From assembly GCA_026745465.1 (NCBI GenBank), contig JACYXH010000522.1:3354125-3418124 (forward strand): 64,000 bases of DNA, in the 5' to 3' direction. Every line of letters starts with the position of its first letter. Positions within the stretch are counted from its first letter, which is position 1. Both the position numbers and the translations under genes were made by a program. Of the stretch, positions 1-14,611 are shown one piece after another. Origin of the DNA: Lota lota (taxonomy: Eukaryota > Chordata > Actinopteri > Gadiformes > Lotidae). Under the pieces are notes generated by a model. It made no database searches. It was given only the letters and a program-made list of their open reading frames with translations, and was not told the origin of the DNA.

Positions 1-131
1 AGGAGTTAAGCACCGTGTGTAGCTAAACAAGTCAAAAGGAGTTAAGTATCTTGTGTTTAAAGTAACTAAACCTGGTAAAGGAGTTAAGAACCTTGCGTAA
101 CTAAAACAGTTCAAGGAGTACCTTGCGTTTG
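1..131 (-). repeat. Tandem copies of the ccni exon 8 splice-donor boundary
   Basis: The true donor is CGCAAG|GTACTC, with the exon ending at 122. On the same strand the motif recurs with its downstream CTTAACTCC: CGCAAG|GTTCTT ending at 92, a copy with lost GT near 50, and CACG|GTGCTT near 14. That is about four units of 30-45 bp, cut by the window edge. Confidence 0.6.
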
Positions 132-1730
132 GCAGAGGCCTTGCATCGCACGTTGAAAGTGTGCAGATGGGGGGGGTGGAGCTTGGCAGGTAGAAGAGGA
201 GGGGTGGGGCTGGAGTTGGAGTGGGGGTGATGGGTCTCCGCCCCATCGCTGGAGGCTGGGTCTTGGCCATTACCTGGAGAAAGGAAACACTCGTCAACAC
301 CCCCAGGAAAGAAAATACTTCCGTGGACAAATAAATAAATAATATATATTAGAAAACACAGGTATGAAGCAGTACTCTCTTGTATTAGAAAATAGCAGAG
401 TGTGACAGTTCTCCTTTAAAAACATTCCCCCAGTCAGAATGTTACCATGCACAGGAAAACCCAGTTAGGCAAAGAAACCAGGTTAGAGTCGTATGTATAT
501 TATGTGAAAACATGCTCTTGTGTAGAGCTGTGTGTATTTTAAGGTGAGTGTAACGTGAATATCTGATGTTGAGTGCATGAGCACAGGGCAGGCCCACTGC
601 ATAGGCAGCATGGGAAAATGCCAGGGGCCCAAGATGCCTGAGGGGACACACTAACTATTAACATAGATTTACATTTTCAAATTACATTAAACTGCACAAG
701 CAAAAAATATTCCTCTGATTCAAAATGTAGTCTCTTACTTTATAGCCAAGGAAATCACTAGCTAAAAAAAAATCAACAAAATAAATAAAATTGGACACAA
801 GTAGCGTCATACATTATTTTGCCTACGGTACAATGATTGCTAGGACCGGCTCTGCATGCAAAGAATTTATAAACAAAACTGACCAAAACCGGGTTACAGT
901 GTTTCACGACAATAAACAGGTAAGGATAAAGATAATAATCGCCTTAATACGTAACCCGGTTTCCCTCTGGAAAGAAACCAGGTTACATAACTCAACCACT
1001 ACTACCACTAAGCAGTACAGTCCGTACCTTGTGTTGCAGTGGACAGAGCGGACAGAGCGGACCCAAGGGCCGGGGGGGGCTGGTCCCGGTGGGGGTGGTC
1101 CTGTTGGGGGTGGTAGATGTACAGCGTGTTGGGAGGGAGGGAAGCTCTCTGAGTGGAAAGACGACGGGACAACTGCTCTCTGCACCGGATCAACTCACGG
1201 CTGTCCATCTGAGAGAGGAGGAGATACAATAATCCTTCTGTCTTATGAACTGTGAATCTCCAACGTATACCCTAAACTGATTGTACAGTGTTTTGAGTTT
1301 GTGAAAAACACCAAAATAAATTATAAATACATTTTTATAATTATTTCTATTTATTTATTCATTATTCTAATTGTTTTGATTTGAATAACACGTTATTGTG
1401 TATAGTAGGACTGCCTGTTGACAGACAGACAGACAGACAGGTACCTGGGCCTTGCTCAGCAGGTCTATGGTTAGCAGCAGCCAATCAGAACAGCAGGATT
1501 CCAGCTCCAGGGAGATGAGAGACAGAGCCAGCATGGAACCGCGTACCTAGAATATAATATATATAAATGTAATATTTATTTAGATATATCTATATCTAAT
1601 ACTATATCTCTATGTCTATCTATATCTATATATATATATATATATAAATACGTAAAGATGATGCCATATATAAACATAGATGTCATTTATATGTACATAA
1701 ACATATATTTCTGTAAATATAAAGATGGTG

Positions 1731-1808
<78 letters not shown>

Positions 1809-4800
1809 TGCACATAAGGAGTGTGCGTGTGTGTGCCTCTGTGTGAGTGTGTGTATGTGTGTGTGTGTGTGTGTGTGCCTCTGTGTGAATGTGTGTGTGT
1901 GTGTGATCCTGTGTAAATGTGTGGGTGTATACATGTGTTAGTGTGTGGGTGTGTACATGTGTGTGTACCTGTGTGAGTGTACCTGTGTGAGTGTGTGTGT
2001 GAGTGTACCTGTGTGAGTGTGTGTGTACCTGTGTGAGTGAGTGTGTGCGTGTACCTGTGTGAGTGTATGTGTACTTGTTGTAGTGTGTACCTGTGTGAGT
2101 GTGTGGTCGGCCAGGCAGTGGTGTAGCCGGCGGGTAAGGAGGGAAAGGTGCTGGGAGCGACTGCCCCCTATCAGAACCAAGGAGCCCCCACACACCAGCA
2201 GAGCATGGAACTATGGGGGGGGGGGGAAGAAAAGAGAGAGAATCATCATCATCATCATCATTATCCCCATGACATCATCATCATCATCATATACTAGACA
2301 GGAAGTGTGTATTAGCGGACGTACGATCTGCAGGAAGTGGAGAGGCGTGGCAGTGTGGAGGTTCCAGTGCAGCTTGTCCAGGATGACCCGCTCCATCCGC
2401 CGGATTTCAGAGACAGTACAGTCACACCCGCTGGAGCCAGCTAGCATACTGATGCAGGGGACGCACTAGAGACACACACACACACACACACACACATAGA
2501 GACAGTACAGTCAAGACCCACTGGAGCCAGCTAGCATACTGATGCAGGGCACGCACTGGAGCCACACATACAAACACATACAGAGAGACCCACAGAGCGA
2601 AACACAGAGACACACCTGAATATACACGAGAACGTGCGCGTGTGTGTGTGTGTGTACCTCATCTTCCTCACAGGTCTTAGCAGCCAGGAAGAAGCAGGTG
2701 ATGGCGATGCAGCGCAGATACTTGGGGCGGGCCTAGAGAACAGGCAGAAAAACATCTCAACCAATTCCAGCGCTTTGTCATGCCTTTGTCTTGGACCACA
2801 GACCACCTGAGACCAACGTCTATGTGTCTACACAAATAAAAGTTTCCAGATCCTGCTGTCTTGACAAAGAGGCAAAAAATGATTGCCTGAAACTATGTAA
2901 AATACCAACACTGCATCATTTACCTAGAATGTTTCATTTGAATGTACATTATTTAACTGTTTGGATGACTACATGAAAAAACAAATCACTAATGCCGAGC
3001 TTAGCTTCTATAGAGCTAGCGTCTCTGGGTTCAGCTGCAGTGTTTACCTTGATGGGGGCTAGGAAGCTGTCCAGGATGCTAATGGCTAGCCCTAGCGTCT
3101 CTGGGGTACAGCAGCAGTGTTTACCTTGATGGGGGCTAGGAGGTGTTACAGGATGCTAACGGCTAGCCCTAGCGTCTCTGGGTACAGCAGCAGTGTTTAC
3201 CTTGATGGGGGCTAGGAGTGGTCCAGGATGCTAACGGCTAGCCCTAGCATCTCTGGGTACAGCAGCTGTGTTTACCTTGATGGGGCCTAGAAAGCGGTCC
3301 AGGATGCTAACGGCTAGCGCTAGTGTCTCTGGGTACAGCTGCAGTCTGCCATGGAGCTCTGCCAGCCAGCGCACTGCCTCGTCTCTCTGGGCCGGGGAGA
3401 TGTCTGTATCCTAGCAATCACAAAAACAACACAAACACACAATGTTAACACAAACAACAACACATAAGTGCTTCCCCTTGTGTGGGGTGGTTTGGTTGTG
3501 GTCTTGTTGAGGTTTTGCTGTGGTTTCAGTAATGGCTAATCATTACCTCCATAAATGTTCAGAGAATTGTATACTAAAACTTATAACCTGTTTCCAGCTA
3601 CAAAATAAAAACGTTTTAAACTCTTTTTAAACATTAGTATAAGTGTAAAAGTATTACTTCATCATATGAAAGCTTTCCTTTCCACCATTTTCATGTTCAT
3701 GGTGTGATGTGGTAAAGGGTGTCCGTCAGTCTGGAATGTGTAACAGCACACACTAGCAGTGGAGGTCAAAGATCAAAGAGCACTTGACCTTGTGAGGTAT
3801 GCTACCCTGTAAGGTAGGCTACCATGTAACTGGACACCCCATCAACCCTAGATTTTCCTTTTATAACAAATAACTCTTAATAAAACCTTGTCCTCTGGGT
3901 CTCTCCAAACACAAAACCCACAGCAGGATAACAATACATGGTCTTTGGTTGCTAATGCAACTACAAAGCCTAAATTTTTTATGTAGGCTTCATTTCTAAA
4001 TCTCTGCGGCCCGGTGGCCAATGCTCTGCAGCCCGGTACCGGTCCGCGCCTGGTGGTTGAGGACCCCTGGGCTAGACCATGTAGCAGCTAAACCCAGAGC
4101 GAATAGGCTAGGTCACGTAGCAGCTAACCACTGGGTCTCAGAATGCTCCAGATTAAAAGTCAGGAGATCCTCATCTGTTAATCAGACTGTTTACAGCCTG
4201 CTGTACTCCCCAAAACAGGGTTCAGTACAATTAGCACAACCTACTGTACTCAACACTTGGGTCATTAACAGTTAAAAAACCTGCACCACAACACGTCTGA
4301 TCAATCACAACACGCACAAACAGCGCCTATTCTATAAAAAGTGACATTGTTACATGTTCGATGAAAAGATAGGCTGCTGTTAAAATGCAACTACAAAACA
4401 TCCAATTAGTTAGGCCTATGCCTTTATTTCTGTTTATCACTAGCTAGTCACACACACACAGCTAGCAAGGCCAATAATGAAGCACGCTAAGTTTCAAGTC
4501 GCAGGGCCAATTTGAAGCAAACTTGTGATTGACTGAATTGAATAGGGGCTGATTGATTCCATTTGACTGTGCGTTAAAGCTGTCCCTCTGGTCAAAGTGG
4601 TACTTTCTGGAGACCTGCTTACCCGCGGTCTGTGTATGTGTTCCAACTTTGAGAACTCTGAGGTGTTCACCTTCTGTCAAAGTCAGCGTTTTTTTCCCCA
4701 TTGACTTCAATTATAAAAGTAGCTCAGTGAGCACCTTCAACAGTGGTAGTTTTAAATTCACACTGTCACGTCATTTTTTGAGCTATCGAAACCAACCTTT

Positions 4801-6100
4801 CCACATTACCTAAGGGGTATGTACTTAAATTGCTGAAATTTGTGCAGCAAATATGAGGTCCCTGGTCTACTCTGAAGCGGACTGATTGAATAATGGCGCC
4901 TCGTTTGCATAATCATATTTGGTCACAACTCTGCCATTTGTTATTGAATCGAAAAATAGTTACAGCCGTGGTCACAGTGGTACCAGCTTTTTGGCAAAAC
5001 TGCTTACTTCCAGTATTTTTATTAAATTTAACACCTCAAAAGGTGTTCATGTTTGGAGTGGTTGATTTTCGCGTTTTACAAGCGGGAACTGAGCACTTAA
5101 TTATATAGGTTTTGCGTTCTAATCAGTTAAAAAAGCCTTCTATACTTACCCTTCCAACTTATTAAAATGTTGCTCTGCACTCAGTATTCACAATTATCAC
5201 ACTACCTAAAAGGCAGCTACCATCTTAGCTCCGAATTAAAAAATGGAACACATCTCAGTCTTTAAGTCCGTGAGCATGCGTAACACCGAAACAACCTTGT
5301 GGAATGTTCGTTTGTGGGCACTATTGAAGAAAACTACCTAGCCAGGGCTGTTCGTATGCGCTTGCTTGTGCTGGAGAAAAAACAAAGATACAGCTATGGG
5401 AGCTGCTAAACACTCGTTGGGAATAGAATGGATGTCAATGGCTCACCAACTGCCCAATTTCGGAATGCCCGTACACCACAAGAGGAGGTGAGTTAAACGA
5501 AAATCATGGCTTATTTACATCTCGACATAGACAATGTCAACAATAAACCTTTGGTTTGGTGTTGATACCTCCAAAACTGTAAGAGGAGATAATTACTGAA
5601 AATTAGGCAGAAGAACAAAAATTCTTATTAAAAAAATAACAATAACAATTGTGTGGCTTGCTTTGGAAACACACTAATAATAAGAAACATTATAACAATA
5701 GTGTGGCTTGCTTTGCCACCACACTAATAAATAAGGAGAATTTATGAAAGATTTGACAAAACAATATACGAAACATGTAATGGAAACGGATATCCCACAT
5801 TGGAATTCCCTCCCTCTCTGTCGCCTCTCGCAGCTAAACCAATATAACTGAATCAGATATCACTCCCCCCAAAGCATGCTTGGAAGTGAGAAGGAGGCAG
5901 ACCCTCACCTGTGTTAAATGACCAATGAGATGGAGGTAGACCCTAACCTGTATTAAATGACCAATAAGAAGAAGGCAGACCCTCACCTGTGGGGAGGGCT
6001 TTTTTGGCACGTAGGCCTTCCACATCATGGCTTCCCTAGAGACTGCGTTCTCCAGCAGAGAACACAGCCTCTGGCGCTCCCAGGGTTCGGTAAATTTCAT
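122..6100 (-). CDS. ccni: ccni, cyclin I, coding exons 1-8 (3' end beyond window)
   Basis: Cyclin I is an atypical cyclin with a cyclin box but no strong cycling expression; it is known to partner CDK5 in survival signalling. Coding exons by GT/AG and phase: 5987-6100, 3276-3410, 2658-2732, 2325-2465, 2091-2210, 1445-1546, 1028-1208 and 122-273, giving 340 codons. Exon 1 opens [20 protein letters not shown], as in vertebrate cyclin I. Exon 2 holds the cyclin-box motifs LYPETLAL and LDRFLGPIK, exon 3 [18 protein letters not shown], exon 4 [20 protein letters not shown], exon 5 [10 protein letters not shown], exon 6 [15 protein letters not shown]. Exon 8 ends KASAKRK, just before the conserved acidic EEMEVDDFYDGIKRLY tail, which must lie in an exon off the left edge. 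The start is the only in-frame ATG matching the family N-terminus. The exon ends are repeatedly duplicated into the introns. Symbol from remembered family sequences; high confidence. Confidence 0.95.
1620..1800. repeat. AT-rich microsatellite with a pure (AT)n core
   Basis: A pure (AT)n run of about 57 bp spans roughly 1734-1792 and passes into (AC)n. A shorter (AT)n lies at 1626-1646, separated by imperfectly repeated text containing the motif aaagatg(a/g)tg. All of it lies in ccni intron 5. It makes spurious Tyr-Ile ORFs on both strands. Confidence 0.9.
1801..2100 (-). repeat. GT-rich array carrying repeated copies of the ccni exon 5 donor
   Basis: Immediately downstream of exon 5 the sense strand repeats CTCACACAG|GTACAC. 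Possible donor positions (the G of GT) are 2090 (authentic), 2054, 2028, 2008, 1982 and 1968. Between them the sequence is (GT)n-like with variable spacing. The last residues of the exon (TLTQ) are therefore re-encoded several times in the intron. Confidence 0.75.
2239..2291. repeat. (CAT)n trinucleotide tracts in ccni intron 4
   Basis: Two short (atc)n runs, about 2241-2261 and 2275-2291, lie between ccni exons 4 and 5. A run of about 14 G residues ends near 2226, close to the exon 5 acceptor at 2211, so on the sense strand the polypyrimidine tract is largely poly-C. Confidence 0.85.
2408..2565 (-). repeat. Duplication of the ccni exon 4 acceptor and 5' exon end
   Basis: The first 55-60 bp of exon 4 with its acceptor (CTCTAG|TGCGTCCCC, exon start 2465) is repeated about 89 bp upstream in intron 3 (roughly 2499-2560). 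The copy keeps an AG (CTCCAG|TGCGTGCCC) and the CISMLAGSS codons, then runs into a stop. A (CA)n tract separates the two copies. Confidence 0.8.
2972..3350 (-). repeat. Tandem array of the ccni exon 2 end plus donor (75-77 bp units)
   Basis: The last 60 or so bases of exon 2 ([17 protein letters not shown] and following codons) and its donor CATCAAG|GTAAACA recur in the intron. Donor G positions are 3275 (authentic), 3200, 3124 and 3047, so units are 75, 76 and 77 bp. The donor sequence is identical in all copies. The coding parts have small indels and acquire stops. A fragmentary further unit lies at about 2995-3045. Confidence 0.9.
3890..4073. mobile_element. Fragment of a hAT-like DNA transposon end
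   Basis: Read on the minus strand from about 4072 the sequence begins CAGGGGTCCTCAACCACC and continues with GGACCGGTACCGG. This is the well-known terminal signature of a vertebrate hAT-type element with a palindromic GGTACCGG core. No second terminus is evident, so I treat it as a truncated copy in ccni intron 1. Confidence 0.5.
4074..5895. other. ccni intron 1, no gene seen
   Basis: About 1.8 kb of AT-rich intron without a supportable exon. Loosely similar blocks at about 4510-4720 and 4880-5010 suggest old repeat debris, but I cannot assign a family. A short duplicated motif (gtgtggcttgcttt) lies at about 5650 and 5700. Confidence 0.5.
5900..5992 (-). repeat. Three-copy array of the ccni exon 1 donor (39 bp units)
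   Basis: The authentic donor CACAG|GTGAGGGTCT (exon end 5987) is followed in the intron by two further copies, ACAG|GTTAGGGTCT and ACAG|GTGAGGGTCT. Donor G positions are 5986, 5947 and 5908, exactly 39 bp apart. The intervening unit carries ATTGGTCATTTAA in each copy. Confidence 0.85.
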
Positions 6101-6539
6101 CTCTACCTATCCTGGTCGAGCCCACCTCCCCAGCAGATACAGCTACCTGTAGGGACACAGAGGGAACACACACACCTTCAATACAACACAGAGACACACC
6201 TTACATAAGGGATAATGTACAGCAAGGGCTTCAGGGTGATTCCAGCTCCCTCAACTTCGCGTCTTGGTCCTGCATCACCCTGTCTGGGTTTATTATGCAA
6301 TAATGGCAGTCTCCCTGTACATTATGTCGCTTTTTACGTGGCTACTTACTAAAGAACTCAATAATTTCACACAAAATATAAAAAACGATTTTATTGATTA
6401 AAAATATATTTGTCTCTACGGATGAAAATAGCGTCCATAGCTACCATATTTTATTCTTAGCAGCGGTTTGTGATACAGAAATAACTGAATGCCCTAATTG
6501 ACCAATCAGAATCAAGTATTTAACAAAGTGTGTAATCAA

Positions 6540-6900
6540 ATAGAATATAAAGGAACCACTATATAACTATATACCTTACAAATATACCACTGTATAACTG
6601 TATAACTTACAAACATAGACTCAGAGGAACCACTGCATAACTGTTTACCTTACAAATATAGATTCAGAGGAGCCACTGTATAACTGTATACCTTGCAAAT
6701 ATAGACTCAGAGGAACGACTGTATAACTGTATACCTTACAAACATAGACTCAGAGGAACCACTGTATAACTGTATAACTTACAACTATAGACTTGAGGAA
6801 CCACTGTATAACTTACAAATATAGACTCAGAGTAACCACTGTATAACTATATACTTTGTAAATATAGACTCAGAGGAACCATTATACACCTTACAATATA
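6540..6900. repeat. Minisatellite, about 45 bp units, 7-8 copies
   Basis: Imperfect units containing cactgtataactgtata and aaatatagactcagagga follow one another with indels. It lies between the ccni 5' exon and coding exon 1. On the ccni sense strand each unit includes AAG|GTATAC, a donor-like word. No coding potential. Confidence 0.85.
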
Positions 6901-7049
6901 ATTCATATATTGCAAGGTGTCTCTGTAAACCTTACTAAGTAGTCCAACACCGTCCCCTCTGCTTTTGTAAACGCAGTAATATAGAAAATCTGTGTGTGGA
7001 AATGTTGCCTTTGGTGCTTGTTGTTAATTGGCTCCCACAGGTGTTGTAG

Positions 7050-7895
7050 AGACAGGCCATGATACCATATGACAAGACAATAAGACTAAAAAGCATTGCA
7101 GTCGCTTTTCTGTTTACTGGTTTAAGAAAGTAAAACGATTGAACCGAAAGTACAGGGATTGAGAGACATAGGTTATGATACCATATGACAAGATAATAAG
7201 ACTAAAAAGCATTGCAGTCGCTTTTCTGTTTACTGGTTTAAGAAAGTAAAACGATTGAACCGAAAGTACAGGGATTGAGAGACATAGGTTATGATACCAT
7301 ATGACAATATAATAAGACTAAAAAGCATTGCAGTCGCTTTTCTGTTTACTGGTTTAAGAAAGTAAAACGATTGAACCGAAAGTACAGGGATTGAGAGACA
7401 TAGGTTATGATACCATATGACAAGATAATAAGACTAAAAAGCATTGCAGTCGCTTTTCTGTTTACTGGTTTAAGAAAGTAAAACGATTGAACCGAAAGTA
7501 CAGGGATTGAGAGACATAGGTTATGATACCATATGACAATATAATAAGACTAAAAACCATTGCAGTCGCTTTTCTGTTTACTGGTTTAAGAAAGTAAAAC
7601 GATTGAACCGAAAGTACAGGGATTGAGAGACATAGGTTATGATACCATATGACAAGATAATAAGACTAAAAAGCATTGCAGTCGCTTTTCTGTTTACTGG
7701 TTTAAGAAAGTAAAACGATTGAACCGAAAGTACAGGGATTGAGAGACATATGTTATGATACCACATGACAAGATAAAAAGACTAAAAAGCATTGCAGTCG
7801 CTTTTCTGTTTACTGGTTTAAGAAAGTAAAACGATTGAACCGAAAGTACAGGGATTGAGAGACATAGGTTATGATACCATATGACAAGAGAATAA
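7050..7895. repeat. 116-bp satellite-like array, seven units
   Basis: The word attgcagtcgcttttctg starts at 7095, 7211, 7327, 7443, 7559, 7675 and 7791, spaced exactly 116 bp. Units are almost identical, so the array is young or homogenised. It lies in the ccni 5' intron. The ORFs it produces are an accident of unit length and composition. Confidence 0.95.
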
Positions 7896-8485
7896 CAACT
7901 AGTAGAGCTTAAAGAGAACACGATTAACCATAATAAAAATACACCAGTGTCTAAAGTTCAAACAATGTATTTACATTAGCGATAAAGACAGGCTATTAAC
8001 TATACCTTTATTGACATTATAAGTATGCACAAAATGCGTAGGGCATCTTAATGTAGCGAAGAGTAAAATGCCAAGAAAACATTTCGAAGCAACTTCGATC
8101 GAAGAATAACGTTACTAAGATTGACGGAGAGAATACACTCTCCGTCTATGTAACGTTAAGTATATATATTAGGAATAAAAAAGGTACTACATTTGTATTT
8201 GAGCATATTATAACAATATCAACTGTTACATATTATTTTAATTTACGATTTATTTAGGACAAATCGCTTAACAGCAGGTGTTCCAATAACTTGGCTTCGG
8301 CTATTCCTCGGAGCACAACACATCACTTGCAAATAACGGAAAATAAAAATGTTGGTGATAAAATATAACTATGTATACACATAGCTGTCAATCACTGACA
8401 TTTTAGAGTTTATTATCTGTGTGTTTGTGATGACAGCGGTGATGGATAACCGCAGGGACATTTAAGATCCATTGTATTTCCGGTA

Positions 8486-8620
8486 CATAGACGGAGCCAT
8501 ACCTCCCTAAATCTCCATAGTGTCCAGTTCATAGACGGAGCCTTACCTCCCCGGCGAAGCGGCGAAAACCACAGTTGGATTTCATCCGGTCCACACGATT
8601 TATGAAAACAAAAGGGGTAA
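8486..8620 (-). promoter_or_regulatory. Probable ccni untranslated 5' exon end with duplicated donor
   Basis: On the minus strand GGGGAG|GTAAGG (exon end 8547) is a strong donor in a locally CG-rich patch, placed between the ccng2 promoter and the first ccni coding exon. Mammalian CCNI also has an untranslated first exon. A 44-bp duplication provides a second donor, GGGAG|GTATGG, at 8503. The transcription start is not defined by the sequence; about 8.6-8.8 kb is inferred. Confidence 0.45.
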
Positions 8621-9529
8621 ATTATGTTCCCGTTCTTCGGTTACTAATCCATTTCGGCCTCCATGTTTCTATTTATGGGGGAAAGGGGGATTTTTTTATT
8701 TATAAAAAAAAAAGAAAGGAATATAGACGTTTGCGTCTACTTCCGAGGAGGGGACTGGGAAGCGAGAGAAGATCCGCCCCTCCAAACACAGAATCATCTG
8801 TTAAAATGGTTGACTCATGTTTTTACTTATTCACTTCACTATCACTGTATATCAATGACTCTTACATTCTCTTCTATGCAAAGTTCATAAAATAACTTGA
8901 GTAAAAAAGAAAAAAAGGTTACTAGATACCAATGGATTAAAGACAATTAAACTAATATCTGCACCAATTTTTGTATACGGTCAACATGCACAACACAATG
9001 GGGCTTTGAGGATCATGTTTTACATAACTTAAACATTTCACCCTTGTAATTGCTGTCCTTGCAAATAATTGGTAAAAAAAAACAACAACATTACAATGCT
9101 ATGTCTATTATATCTTAATTAGTATGATGTAAACGCAAGTCTCCATGGCTCGGCGATGATATAAAAATGAACTAATATTCTCTACAGATAAAAACAACAA
9201 CAATGAAATGTATACATCTTCTGTGCCTCCAGTGGCCAATCACAGGCTTACATTTTGGGCGGACTTTTTGAACGCACTAAAATTGCGTTTTCTGATTGGT
9301 TGGTGAAAACAACAAAAATGGGGTTGCCTCATTACAACACCTTAAAACGTCAAATAAACTACAAGCAGTTGCCCCTTTACAAAACCATTTTTATTATCAG
9401 AAATACCACTTTCTAATATTTCGAACATATATGTGTTATACAGGAGCATAAATAATCATTCATTCTTTAATGTTTTGCGTTAAACACCAAAGAAGGCTGT
9501 GGTTTAACCAGCCCCCCACTGAACGCTTG
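8621..9529. other. ccni-ccng2 intergenic region
   Basis: About 0.9 kb between the divergent cyclin genes. It is AT-rich with no convincing ORF; the 106-codon plus-strand frame at 8575 has no family resemblance and is lysine-rich from an A-run. It presumably contains both core promoters' upstream parts. Confidence 0.5.
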
Positions 9530-9740
9530 TTAGGTTGGTTCCTAACAACAGACGTCAGTGTGGGTGTGAACCTACTGAAAGAGCTCGCTGATTGGTTCCT
9601 GGCTCCAGACGTCACGATGTAGGTGTGTACATCCTGAACGTCAACAAAAGAGCAGAGAAAAGAGAAGCGAGAAAGACAGTAGAAGGAAAGGATTACTAAA
9701 TAGAAAGCTGCATAGATGTGGATTTAACTCAGAAATACAG
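9530..9740 (+). promoter_or_regulatory. ccng2 promoter and untranslated exon 1
   Basis: Two inverted CCAAT boxes (ggttggttcc, gattggttcc) and two CRE/ATF-like cores (gacgtcag at 9551, gacgtcac at 9608) lie in a direct duplication about 57 bp apart, followed by a third aacgtcaac at about 9637. A purine-rich leader follows and ends in a donor ATACAG|gtacat (exon end 9740). The exon 1 start is inferred to be about 9640-9660. Confidence 0.6.
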
Positions 9741-10722
9741 GTACATATTTGACATTCTATTTCAAAAAACACTTTACTACAACGAAGCTAATGTTATATT
9801 TAAGATAAAAATACAATAACTCAATAGTATATTGATACACCAGCTCTTACTATGTTAACTCGTCAATCATTTTCATAGTTTGAGCTAACGAAAACAAACA
9901 ACATAAGGTATATAAGCGCAATTATGTAATTGTGTAATATTTTGAAATTGATTATTTTGCACCGCGCTTTTGATGATATACATAGCCGTGGTAGGAAATG
10001 TTTTTCATTTGTAACGTTAGTAGGCTACTATGTTTTCAGTCGTCGATAATAAAGATCAAGGAAATGTAATAACGAAGTTAGAATAATCTGGCCTTGAAAA
10101 CATCGATTCAAGGCCAATTCAATAATCTTTCATTCAGGTTTATGATTGGGTTTTTATTATAGTTTACTATGATTTTCTATGTAGTAAATCCAGTCTGTTG
10201 TGTTAGTAAAGGTCACTTTTCGACAAGGTATTTTAAACTTGAATTTGGAATTAGACTACATTTGCATTTCTCTATCACCTTATCGTTTTAGTGCTAGTCT
10301 TATAACGGCTGTGGTTATTCTTACAATATCTCCCATTATATCTTACATTACATGGTGACCCACTAATGTTTATCAGCTGAGCCGAAAAAATGGAAAATGT
10401 ACCCCTCCCCCCCACCGTCTCAGGATGCATTACTACTATCGACAGCTTTTGACATCTTTAACCATATATATCACCGCTAACGACCAAAACTCATTTTGAT
10501 TGTCTATATTAAACAGTTCTGCGTACTTGGGTTATTTAACACCGATTTTATAATGACAATCCCGAGTGGTTTTCGATCTAAGAAAGGAAAAGGACTTCAA
10601 TGAAATGTGACACCGAAGCCCAGCTGAAGAGCGGGGGCGTGGCCTGGACCTCTGTCGGTGGACGTAGGAAGTGCGAAGACGGCACGGTCTGGTGTAATAA
10701 CAGGACATTTCTCTCCGTACAG

Positions 10723-10755
10723 TGACGACACTGTGGTGAAGAACAATACAACAAC
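10723..10755 (+). promoter_or_regulatory. ccng2 5' UTR part of exon 2 and start context
   Basis: An acceptor CCGTACAG ends at 10722. The 33-nt leader has no upstream ATG and leads to aacATGG, with A at -3 and G at +4, a strong initiation context. This supports the ATG at 10756. Confidence 0.6.

Positions 10756-14611
<3,856 letters not shown>

Noticed and set aside
7578-7921. Small membrane-like protein repeats on the minus strand
   Set aside because: Two frames of the 116-bp array; hydrophobicity reflects base composition.
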